From contig JAHLEZ010000010.1 of assembly GCA_020726505.1 (NCBI GenBank), positions 930,001 through 994,000 on the forward strand: a DNA stretch of 64,000 bases. The letters run 5' to 3'. This DNA is from Leptodontidium sp. MPI-SDFR-AT-0119. Lineage: Eukaryota > Ascomycota > Leotiomycetes > Helotiales > Leptodontidiaceae. Below the pieces are notes generated by a model. It had not been told where the DNA came from, did no database searches, and saw nothing but the letters and a program-made list of their open reading frames with translations. The translations under genes and the position numbers were made by a program. Below are positions 36,808-46,707 of the stretch, in pieces. Position 1 is the first letter of the stretch, and every line of letters begins with the position of its first letter.

Positions 36808-38005
36808 GATGGACGATTGACCTGTTTGAAAGCGAGGGTAAGACTGAGGGGTGTTGGAGGTGCTGGGTCGAGTCGAGTCGAGTATGACGTTGATAAAGAC
36901 CTGTGTTTAGATCAAGGTGAATAGACTGGATTGAGGTCGACCTCCAGAGTGTTGTGCTTGATCTCAAGGTTGACTTCGGTTTCGAGATTGAGGAAGAGTT
37001 GTCGAGAGAGTTGTTGTTCGACGTGTATGGAAGAGTTGTTCTGTGGGCTAGTATGAAGAGTATCAAGGAGGGAGATACTTTCTTGAAGGAGTTGACGTTA
37101 TGGTGTGCGGGTTAGATGGTTGATGTTGAGATGTGGTGGTGGAAGGAAGGAGTGTGCTGTTGAAGAGGGAAGGAGTGGGAGACAAGATATACCCGAGAAA
37201 GAACAAGGAAAGTCAATAAGACTTCAATTCAGGCAGACTTTATGTTTACCGAAGCCTTGCCGTACTAGCGTGGCAGGATGAGATGAGGTTGAATTGAGAA
37301 AGAAATCGATATGAGAGAACGATGAATGGTTTGGAAAGGATCGCGTCGCCAAGTGAGAGGAGGCCCTTTTGGCGAGGGGAGGCCAATGGCTCAACCACAG
37401 CTACCGTACCCATGGTCATGCTTGATTGTGATAGCTCCTATATCTACGTATTAGATTACATGGACATCTCTCTCTAAAGCCAGTACGAAGTCCAATTATT
37501 ATTCTGCCAACTTAATGAATGGGTTTTAATTGGTCCGAGTAGGTAAATCGTCAGGAGCAAGTGATTGCTGCAGGTCCCTGCGATCAAGATGAGGCATGTG
37601 GACAAGCACCTATAAGCGTTTGCACCGGTAATGTAATGATCTAAAAGAACATTAGCCCTACAACCACGAAAGATGTCTTCAAGTTCACACTTTGACTTTC
37701 TCAATATCCGGCGGAGCTATTTGATGACATTACCTCAAGGCTGTAGGCTGCGCTGTAAGAACAGCTGCAAAGACCGCGACGCCTATCTTATGTGGTTATG
37801 ATTATTATGATCTTTGCAAGTACTTACACGCGTTTCAAAAACCAAAAGAGTATAAAACCTTGTGGTTTTCTTGTGCAGAAAGATGCTCGAGAGGAAACGC
37901 GATGTTGAAGGCTTGGCATGACCACCCATCACGTGACCAGGATTGAAGCTCCAAAAAATAAAGCATCTCGAAGCAGCAGCATCTCAATTCAAAGCCATCG
38001 TCGCA
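36808..38005. promoter_or_regulatory. Divergent intergenic region (KAR5 / mitochondrial uL6)
   Basis: 1.2 kb between two divergent starts. No supported gene; the short frames inside have no motif. Confidence 0.45.
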
Positions 38006-38856
38006 ATGCTTTCCACCACACGATCGAAGGGCCTTGAGAGGGCAATAGCCTCTGCCCCTTTGGCTTCCATACCTGCATTTCTGCTCCCAGCGTTTCCAGC
38101 CGTGTCCTCGCGATCATTCTCTTCATCACCAAACCGCCCATCTCAAATCGGTCGAGCACCATTGTCAATACCACCTGAAGTCAACTTCACTATTCTACCT
38201 CCTCCAGCAAGAAAGAATGGCCGCGCTTCACCAATTGCTGCCCGGCCAATTGTGCATATTGAGGGTCCTTTAGGTATGTTCCTCTGATCTTTGGGGGGCT
38301 GTCTTGCTGATTGGTATCTAGGCAAGATGTCTTTAACTATCCCGAACTTCGTCAACCTCGAGCATGATACGGCAACACGGAAAGCATATGTCACTATTGA
38401 GGATAGAGAGGTCAAGAAGCAGCGCGAGATGTGGGGTACGAAGTCCCCTTGATTGAGCACGAGTTTGAATTAACAAGACCAGGAACCACTCGAGCATATC
38501 TACAGAACCACATCCTAGGAGTCTCGGAAGGACACACAGCTATTTTGCGTTTGGTTGGAGTTGGATACAGGGCTACGATTGAGAACACTGCTACGACTGT
38601 TGAGCCAGAATTCGAAGGTCAGCAATTCGTTGCGCTGAAGGTTGGATATTCGCATCCCATCGAGCTCCCAGTACCAAAGGGTATCAAGGCCAGTACTCCA
38701 CAACCTACCAGAATATTGTTGGAGGGCTGTGAAAAGGAGGTTGTGCTACAATTTGCTGCCAAGATTCGAATGTGGAGGAAACCAGAGCCTTACAAGGGAA
38801 AGGGAATATTCGTGAACGGGGAAACAATTAAGTTGAAGGCGAAGAAGATCAAATAG
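38006..38856 (+). CDS. MRPL6: Mitochondrial ribosomal protein uL6m (L6)
   Basis: Three exons (38006-38273, 38322-38435, 38483-38856) give 251 residues. An N-terminal Ser/Arg/Ala-rich presequence (MLSTTRSKGLERAIASAP ... SSRSFSSSPNRPS) points to import into mitochondria. The body has the L6 fold segments HIEGPLGKMSLTIP, GVSEGHTAILRLVGVGYRA, VGYSHPIELPVPKGI and the C-terminal L6 signature PEPYKGKGIFVNGE. It would be part of the large mitochondrial subunit near the sarcin-ricin loop (family knowledge). An upstream in-frame frame extends to 37943 but begins with no better start. The gene converges on the MET22-like gene, about 100 bp apart. Confidence 0.95.
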
Positions 38857-38959
38857 ATGGGAAGACAACATCTGTATCATATGTACAATTCAATGGGCTG
38901 GCGTTTTGCGAGGCTGAAATGCTCCCTTGACTTTGTTTTGATTGTGTATCGAGGGCTAT

Positions 38960-40195
38960 CTATTTCTTGGACAATACCTCCTTAACTACATCGAGTACCT
39001 GGCCATGAACAGCTGAAGGAGCCGCAACAACGCCTTTGTTTTCAGCGAGAGTTCGTCCCTTGCTGAAATCTAATCTTCTTCCCAAGGTATCAGTGACCTG
39101 TCCACCAGCTTCACGTACGATGAGGTCTCCTGCAGCATGATCCCAGATCTTCTCTTGGTATGTAGCACTAACTGGCAGTCTCAGGTAGATATCGCCAGCT
39201 CCTCGAGCAATTGAACCGTACTTGGCTTGTGAATCCATTCTAACACTTGGCTTCGTGACCCCGAGTTTGGTAGCAATTGCGAATTGATCTCCGTGAGACG
39301 AATGGCCTGCCTCTACACTATCGCAGAAGGTAGCTTGTGCAAGGTCTTTGACTGGCTTCATCTGAATTGGTTGGCTTTTCCCCAACCCAGCAGTAGTCAA
39401 CGGCCTACTAATAGCTCCTTGTCCAGCCACAGCAGCAAACAAAACACCCTTTCCTTCAGCATCTGTCTGGTCAACCCCCGACTCTGCAGTCAATGGTGCC
39501 GAATCGTCGACTGGGAGATTTGGGCAGCCCAAAACACCAACCTTCACATCGCCATCAACCATCAATGCGAGGCAGACTGCATATTGCCCTCCTCTCAGAA
39601 AGCCCTTTGTACCATCGATCGGATCCAAAGCCCATATTCTTCCCTTGTTGCCTCCAGCACTGTTTCCTGCATCGATAGCATCCAGCATAGCATCCAGCGA
39701 CTCGATGGGTCCTCCGAGTACCTTCTCTGCCTCGGAGTCGTTGAGCTTAGCACCGTCCACCAAACCCCAAATCTGATCCCTCAACTTCTGGTTATCCCTT
39801 AGAGTGCTTGCCTCCTCTTCTCCAACAACTTGATCATCGGGAAAGTTCTTCTTGATAGCATGGATGATGAGAGCCTGGGCTCCAAAGTCACCTATGGTAA
39901 CTGGCGAGGCATCGTCTTTTGAAATTGTGCCTTTGGCTTTCTCGTGGAAGACTTTCTTGGTGAGAAGAGTTGCTCTCTGGACAGCAAGCTGCGCAACTTC
40001 CAACTCTCTGCTGTAGCTTGCCATTTTGGTGGTTGTAGAGAGGGGTCGAGGTGGGGTAATGAAGTGGGAGGAAATAAGGGAGAGGCGTGGCAAAAACTTC
40101 GTTAGGGCAGCCAGAATGATCACAAAGAGTGAGATAATAAGGATTCGTCGTCGAGTTAATATACCGGGCAATGTCTTGGGCGAGTTTCGTGACAT
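38960..40195 (-). CDS. MET22: 3'(2'),5'-bisphosphate nucleotidase (Hal2/Met22 type) with N-terminal membrane segment
   Basis: Single exon, 411 residues. Metal-binding motifs of the Li-sensitive phosphatase family are present: GEEE (after DDQVV), DPIDGTKGF at about 190-198 and WDHAAGD at about 348. The enzyme hydrolyses PAP to AMP, removing an inhibitory by-product of sulfate assimilation and of 5'-3' exoribonucleases. Unusually, the first 57 residues precede the normal start: they contain a basic stretch and a hydrophobic helix (ILIISLFVIILAALTKFL), then an internal Met at 40024 (MASYSREL) that matches where family members usually begin. Two isoforms, membrane-anchored or organellar and cytosolic, are possible by choice of start. 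The gene diverges from the Rsm1-like gene with only 230 bp between starts. Confidence 0.93.
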   Translation of the reverse strand: MSRNSPKTLPGILTRRRILIISLFVIILAALTKFLPRLSLISSHFITPPRPLSTTTKMASYSRELEVAQLAVQRATLLTKKVFHEKAKGTISKDDASPVTIGDFGAQALIIHAIKKNFPDDQVVGEEEASTLRDNQKLRDQIWGLVDGAKLNDSEAEKVLGGPIESLDAMLDAIDAGNSAGGNKGRIWALDPIDGTKGFLRGGQYAVCLALMVDGDVKVGVLGCPNLPVDDSAPLTAESGVDQTDAEGKGVLFAAVAGQGAISRPLTTAGLGKSQPIQMKPVKDLAQATFCDSVEAGHSSHGDQFAIATKLGVTKPSVRMDSQAKYGSIARGAGDIYLRLPVSATYQEKIWDHAAGDLIVREAGGQVTDTLGRRLDFSKGRTLAENKGVVAAPSAVHGQVLDVVKEVLSKK

Positions 40196-40425
40196 TTGCT
40201 AAGCCTTGCTTTTCATAGTCCTTTGTGCTGGTTAACAGGGCGTAGTGGAGCTTGATGCGGCCGTCCAAGTTTCTTTTGCAAGGGTGGCACGGCCGGGATT
40301 TCGAGCTCCCATGGTGATGCAGGCGCCTGCCCTCACAATTCACTTGCAGCTTCAACTGTCCTAACTACACCGCACCGGCTTCAAATCCAGAAATTCCTTC
40401 AGAGAAACTTTCTCCCGATATCACC
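40196..40425. promoter_or_regulatory. Compact bidirectional promoter (MET22 / Rsm1-like)
   Basis: Only 230 bp separate the two divergent start codons, so the genes likely share regulatory DNA. If MET22 is translated from its internal Met, the spacing grows to about 400 bp. Confidence 0.55.
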
Positions 40426-41865
40426 ATGAATGCGACCAAGCGAAAGTTCAACGCCCTCCTGAATGGGATAGGCAACAAATCCACCACAACATTAGCTTCA
40501 AAAGAAGTAAACAACGACCAAGTCGACCTGACGACTGCCGACAACACAGACTCTCAAGCCAAAAAGCGCCGGATCAGCAGCTCAACCTCCATTCCAGCAC
40601 GAATATCATCTTCCCTTACGAGACCAAGAACAATGGCGACCATAGTCCACAAGAAATCCGCATCCGTTGCACATCCTGCGACTTCAACGGAACCCCCGAA
40701 GTACGCTCCATGGGACCGCGTAGAGTTCCTTAAGCGCTTGAAGTCTTTCTCAAATCTTACAGATTGGACACCGAAACCTGCGAGAGTAAATGAGGTAGAG
40801 TGGGCGAAACGAGGTTGGGTCTGCCAAAAGTCCGAGAGAGTGCGGTGCTGCCTCTGTAATGTGGAGATTCTGGTCAAGTTGAATAGGAAGGAAGTGGATG
40901 GGAAGGAGGAGCCTGTCTACGTTGCACAAAACATTGGTATGCCACACATCCAGGGGTCTATAATACGACTAACATTGGTTAGAGGATGCGTTGGTAGACA
41001 AATATGTTGAGCTTATTGTCACTTCTCACGATGAGAATTGTCTGTGGAGGAAACGAGGATGTGATGGTAGGAGTTAACAAGCAATTATTCCCAGGGCTTA
41101 ACTAACTGTGCAGATTCAATCTTCAAATTACCTCTGAATCACGCTCCGACAACCATCGAAACACTGCGTGAGCGATACAATGAACTTCTGGAGAGAAGCC
41201 AAACTCTGCCATACCCCTTCAACATGCGAAATCCGGAAGGATTCGATTTGGAGCTTGTCCTGAGTTATTTGCCACCCGGCTTTTTCAACCCTCCTCAAGT
41301 CGCAGAGCAAATGAGCAATGCGCCTATAGAGGTCAACAAAGTCGCCTTTCTGATGGCTTTATTCGGCTGGCAAGGACACACACATGAACGATTAGGGCCT
41401 CAGCTTGGATCTGTGTCATGCCACGCATGCTTTAGGGTTCTTGGATTATGGATTTTTAAGAGCAAGGAAGTCAACGACGCTGGAGAGGAAGTAGCTGGGG
41501 CAGTTATAGACCGCCTAGATGTTGTCAAGCAGCACCGGGATTATTGTCCGTGGCAGAATCAAGCATCGCAGAATGGCAAGAAGCCCGCCAAGACATCAAC
41601 AAGTTCTATGGCTGGCTGGGAGATTGTACTACGCGTTCTGAAGAATGACCATCATTTGAGGACTGCGAAGGATGTCCAGGGAGGAAAGGCTCGGTCACCT
41701 GGAACAGCAAGTGAGGTTGTACCAGCAGAGTTGGACGACGACGATGTTCGGAGTATCAGAGATGAGAAGGATAAAGAACGGTGGGCGAGGCTGAGGAGAG
41801 TAAAGAGTCTGTTCGAGACCAAGAACAAAAGGCGAAGTACAACGAGCAAAGCAGCTGGCTCATGA
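40426..41865 (+). CDS. rsm1: C3HC zinc-finger protein, Rsm1/NIPA family
   Basis: Three exons (40426-40936, 40983-41066, 41114-41865) give 448 residues. After a disordered, basic N-terminus (KKRRISSSTS), the C3HC zinc finger covers about residues 95-215: APWDRVEFLKRLKSF, GWVCQKSERVRCCLC, then SHDENCLWRKRGCD carrying the His and Cys ligands. A second Rsm1-type domain follows (FGWQGH, SCHACFRVLGLW, KQHRDYCPWQN), which supplies another Cys/His set. The basic C-terminus (KNKRRSTTSKAAG) may serve nuclear import. S. pombe Rsm1 takes part in mRNA export and human NIPA in an SCF ligase; which applies here is unknown. The family call is firm. Confidence 0.93.
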
Positions 41866-42282
41866 TCTGGTCTGATTGGTTTTCCACAAGGATATGGAAT
41901 CTGGAATACGTGCTATATCTGGATTGTACGATAGATAGGAGCTTAAGATACCCGTAATGAATTGGCCCAGAGTAATCGCAGATGCACCTCTCGAAGCTCC
42001 CCTTGGTAGCCCCAATGTCCTTTGCCTGACTAGGTAGGGAATGTAAGATCTTACTACCACAGTTCCCAGAGACATCTGGCGTGATCTCGCGTAGAGTGCT
42101 TGTGAATCTAATCCCTGTTTTCACCCCAGTTGCCAGCAGTTGCCCATGACGACGGACAACGCCACATTTTGACGCGATTTCCAAAAACCAGAACAGAACA
42201 TCCGTCGCAATCTTTCCTGCAACTCGACCAGCTGCCAAAGCATGCGCTGCATTGCGATCATACCTATACTCAGTCGAGCCTC
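41866..42282. other. Intergenic region between the Rsm1-like and SNF2 genes
   Basis: About 417 bp in tandem orientation. A plus-strand frame is open from about 42115 but has no ATG until 42283, where the SNF2 model begins. Confidence 0.45.
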
Positions 42283-45200
42283 ATGAAGTATTTATATGTC
42301 ACTGTTCATCTCTGTACCATCTACTAACATCGAGTAACAGAACATACAACACACTAGCAACAAAAGAGCCACCGAGCTTTAGGCAACGGAGGCCCGACTC
42401 TTCAAGTCAACAAACGAACCCAAGTCGATTCCAGCATCCCCTCAAGACAAAGCATACGACCCTTGATCTCCCTCCTCATCGAGAAATATTCTATTCGCCC
42501 GAGTCAACAACAGAGCGAAGCATAACATTGAGCGAGATTGGCGATTCGAGCTCGCTCTTTTCCTACGATTCTCCTGTGTCTTTGGACTTTGGTAACCCAA
42601 AGAAGTCTACGAATACCGATTGTCCAATACCATTCGTGTTCGGGATACCAAAAGAGTCGCGCCAACTCGAGGGGACTCGGCGCAACAAAATGGTCAACGA
42701 ACGGTCGCCTGCAAAGGCACCTCTACAGGCTGTAATGCCCAACGAGCAATCACCAAAACAAGCAGAGAGCTCTCACGCCCCCAAACCACAATCAACAGTG
42801 CCACAATTTGGCCAACCAACATTTCCTTCGTCCCCTCTTCATCGTGCGCCGGTAAAGGACTCGGGTCTGTTCATTCAGCCAAAGTCCCGCCCAGAACATC
42901 ATAGAGATGGAGAAAAGCCAGGTATGGAAAGAATTGAAACTACCACAACTTACAAGCCTAACCTTTGCTTCTCCAGCACATCCTCATGTCCAAGCTGCCA
43001 AGGACTTTGTCCGAAAGGTCGTCCACAACCCTCTCATGCCTAGAGCTCCAGCCCAGTATCAACCCGAGTTGAAATATGCGTAATTCCCCCCCCCCCCCCC
43101 CCCATCCCCCCTCTATTCAGGGAAAAGCCAAAAGCTAATATTAAGAATAGCCCACCACCTAATACCAGCGCATATCGAGCACCAGTACCCCAACAAAACT
43201 CATACACTACCACCAAGGCCGCACCACAACAACTCTTCAGCTCAATCGGTGGTTCATCAGGTGGCTTTCAATCTGTCAACTCTGGAAGTAATTATATCGA
43301 TCTGACCAAGGACAGCTATAGAGACAACTATGTTGCGCCATCAACGGAAAATTTTGAGCCCTACACCTTCGTAGATCCCGCAAAGGCACAAGAGGATCTC
43401 AAGGCCCTGTTGGAGGGTGCTATGGAGGATGAAGAGGATATGCCTAGAACTCGCTCTCGCAAGAAGAAGAAGGACGCTGAGGTCGATGGTCTTATGGACA
43501 AATTGAATGGTCTCAGTGTAAGTGACGAGAAGATTGCGGTTACCTCTGACGATGAGGAGGAAGAAGACGATGGCACTGTTGAGGGAGTCAAAGTAAAGTT
43601 ACTACCGCATCAAGTCGAAGGTCTCGAATGGATGAAAGGCCGAGAACTCGGAACTGGGAAGAAAGGAGCTAGAGTTCCCAAGGGAGGGATTCTCGCCGAT
43701 GACATGGGACTTGGAAAGACCCTTCAATCTATCTCACTCATTCTCACCAACCCCAAGCCAACGGACGATGCTACCATTACAAAGCGCAAATTACCAACTG
43801 GTGTAGAGAAGACAACCCTTGTTGTTGCCCCTCTGGCCCTCATTCGACAATGGGAAGCAGAAATTAAGGACAAGGTTCTGAGCTCTCACATGCTCCGAGT
43901 ATGTGTTCATCACGGCCCCCAGCGTACCAAGAGATTTGCAGACCTGAAAAAGTTCGACGTTGTAGTGACGACCTACCAAATTCTGGTCTCTGAATTTGGC
44001 GGTTCTTCAGAACATGCAGACGGTATTAAGGTTGGATGTTTTGGTCTTCACTGGTACCGTGTCATTCTGGATGAGGCTCATACCATCAAGAATCGTAATG
44101 CCAAGGCTACCCAAGCTTGCTATGCATTGCGAAGTGAGTACAGATGGTGCTTGACTGGTACTCCTATGCAGAACAATCTGGACGAACTGCAAAGTCTTAT
44201 CAAGTTCTTGCGTATCAAGCCTTACGATGATTTGAGGGAGTGGAAAGATCAAATCGATCGGCCAATGAAGAATGGTAGAGGAGATGTTGCGATCAAGCGA
44301 CTTCGTCACTACCTGACGATCTTCATGAAGCGGCGGACGAAGGATATCCTGAAGAAAGATGGAGCACTAAATCCTGGAGGAAAGCCTTCAGCCGTTGGCG
44401 AGGCCAACACGACCGGATTTAAAGTCACAGAGCGCAAGATTGAGAAGGTATTTGCAGAATTTTCTCCCAAGGAACGCCGCTTCTATGAGCGTCTCGAGCA
44501 GCGCACCGATGCTAGTATCGAGCAGATGATGAGCGGTGAGAAGGTCAACTATGCCAGTGCCTTGGTCCTGCTGTTACGTCTCAGACAAGCTTGCAACCAT
44601 CCAAAGCTCGTTGCTGGGAAGCTTGCCAAGGACAGCGAAGCATTGTCTGCTGACTCAAGCAATACAAAGAAGTCTAAGGCATCTAATGCCGATGTCGACG
44701 AGATGGCAGATATGTTTGGTTCTCTGGGAGTCGGCTCAAAGAAGTGCGAGGTCTGCCAGCTGGAACTCGGCAAGACCGCTGTATCTGAAGGCGCCATCCG
44801 ATGCTTGGACTGTGAAGCTGATCTGAAGGATGTGTCGACAAAGGTAAAGTCTCGGAAAGAGAAGAAGGAAAAGAAGAAGAAGCGCAAGGATCGCAGTGAG
44901 AAGAAGATGGAGTCGAATGCTCCTATTCGCAAGCCACGAAACCGAAATATCATCGAGGACAGTGATGACGAGGATGAGGAAGCTGAAGGCTCTTGGGTTG
45001 TACCTGAAGATCAACGAGGCTCCTTAACGCTTGGCAAGGCAGGTGGATTGGCAGACGAGAATGCTGAGGGTGGTGGAGAGTGGCTCAATTCAGAAGACGA
45101 AGACGACTCGTTCCCAGATCTCAAGGACATCAAACCCAAGACGAAAAAAGAGCTTGACGACGAGGATTCAGAAGAGGATTCCGCAACGGACTCGGATGAG

Positions 45201-46055
45201 GACTCAGACTCGGATTCGGATTCAGCTGTTGAAGATGAGGTTGATGCTTCTTCTGATGAGGAGGCACAACTAGCTACTATCGTCACATCGACCAAGATCA
45301 CACATTTGTTGAAGATTCTCGGCAAGGAGATTGATCAGCACAAGTTCATTGTTTTCTCACAATTCACCTCCATGCTAGATCTCATCGAGCCTTTCCTCCG
45401 CCAGCGAGGATTCAAGTTCACTCGCTACGACGGAAGCATGAAGAACGACATGCGAGAAGCCAGTCTCTCTAAGCTTCGAAACGACAAGAACTGCAGAATC
45501 TTACTCTGCAGTCTGAAGTGTGGATCCCTCGGACTCAATCTCACAGCTGCTACTCGCGTAGTCATCCTCGAGCCATTCTGGAATCCCGTAAGTTTCCCAC
45601 TATTCAGATTCCATAAACTCATACAAGTATCTGACACCTCACAGTTCGTCGAAGAACAAGCCATCGACCGAGTCCACCGCCTGACCCAAAAGACCGACGT
45701 AATCGTCTACAAGATTACCATCAAAGACTCTGTCGAAGAGCGAATCCTCGACCTCCAAGAAAAGAAGCGCGAGCTCGCCAACCAGACCATCGAAGGTGGA
45801 AAGGGCGGCGCAGGCAAGCTCGGCATGAAGGAGATCCTGCAGCTGTTCCGTCGTGATGCCGAGCATACTGCTCCTCACTCCCCGACAGCGGCGAACTATG
45901 ATCTTGGTACCAAGCCGAGAATCTTAAAGGATGCTTCCCTGCCGACGAGCAGTGCTGGTTCGAGCCGAGAGGTCTCGGTTGCGAGAGAGCGAAAGGTTAC
46001 GCCGCCGAGTGCTGCTTCCAGTAGAGAGGATGCTGTGTATGGCCGAAGATGGTAG
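42283..46055 (+). CDS. SNF2-family DNA-dependent ATPase (Rad5/Rad16/Uls1-like)
   Basis: Model of five exons: 42283-42287, 42341-42921, 42977-43079, 43121-45587, 45645-46055, giving 1188 residues. The 3' part is secure; the 5-nt first coding exon (ATGAA) is inferred because no other in-frame ATG lies upstream and the intron has a clean CTAAC branch site. Motifs: LLPHQVEGLEWM; P-loop DDMGLGKT (about 421); DEAH (about 546); TGTPMQNN; after a long insert, FSQFTSML, the motif-V region GLGLNLTAATRV-like stretch and the motif-VI region QAIDRVHRLTQ. Between the lobes, where Rad5/Rad16 have a RING finger, there is only a reduced CxxC...CxxC pattern (CEVC and CLDC, near 771-790), then Lys-rich and very acidic tracts. 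It probably remodels chromatin or displaces proteins in the nucleus. Confidence 0.88.
43086..43103 (+). repeat. Poly-C homopolymer in a 41-nt intron
   Basis: Eighteen consecutive C, then AT and six more C, filling most of the intron 43080-43120 of the SNF2 gene. The flanking coding frame is restored exactly by removing the intron (KYA joined to EKPKAN). Confidence 0.9.
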
Positions 46056-46707
46056 GCTGTTTCGTTGATAGATACTAGATAAGGGTGGTACTTTTTTATT
46101 CCGGGATGGGATTTTAGAGAGTTTTTTTTGTTTTGTGCTGTTTTCTTTCGGTGCATTAGGGATTCTATATCTGGGCTTCCCGAGTCCGAGTACAGAGTGC
46201 TTGGAGACGATACCCATGGAGGAAGGGAAAGGGAGGGGAGGGAAACGGGGTGGGTGGTTTTCGGCTGGTGATGACTTTTAACGAGAGATGACTATGGATA
46301 CTACTTAATTTTATAACTTACAACCAGTGCAATGTTTTGTTGCACGTCGCAGCATTGTTTACTTTCGAAGGTGAAATACTCAGAGAGCTGTGCTGTCCTA
46401 CAAAGCTTGTTTAGCTGAAAGGCCGCAGGTCAGTGGTTCTGGAGCAAGATGCTCCCTCCATTTCAGCACTTGGGTGGGATTTTGCATGTAGGCTGCTGAC
46501 ATTTTGACAAATATTAAATACCTCCTACTTATTCATGAAGTCAAGTATATTACATTACACAAGATCAGGCGTGAGACAATATATTGAGGATTGTACAGAT
46601 TCATTGATTTGATTAAGCTAGCTTTCTTTTGTGTTGCAACGGACTCGATGTAGAAACCACGCGATCTAGGGGAAATGCAAAGACTATCTGTTTCCAAGCA
46701 CAAACAT
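46056..46707. other. Convergent 3' region (SNF2 / MET10)
   Basis: 652 bp between two stops, AT-rich. It should hold both 3' UTRs. No gene seen. Confidence 0.5.
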
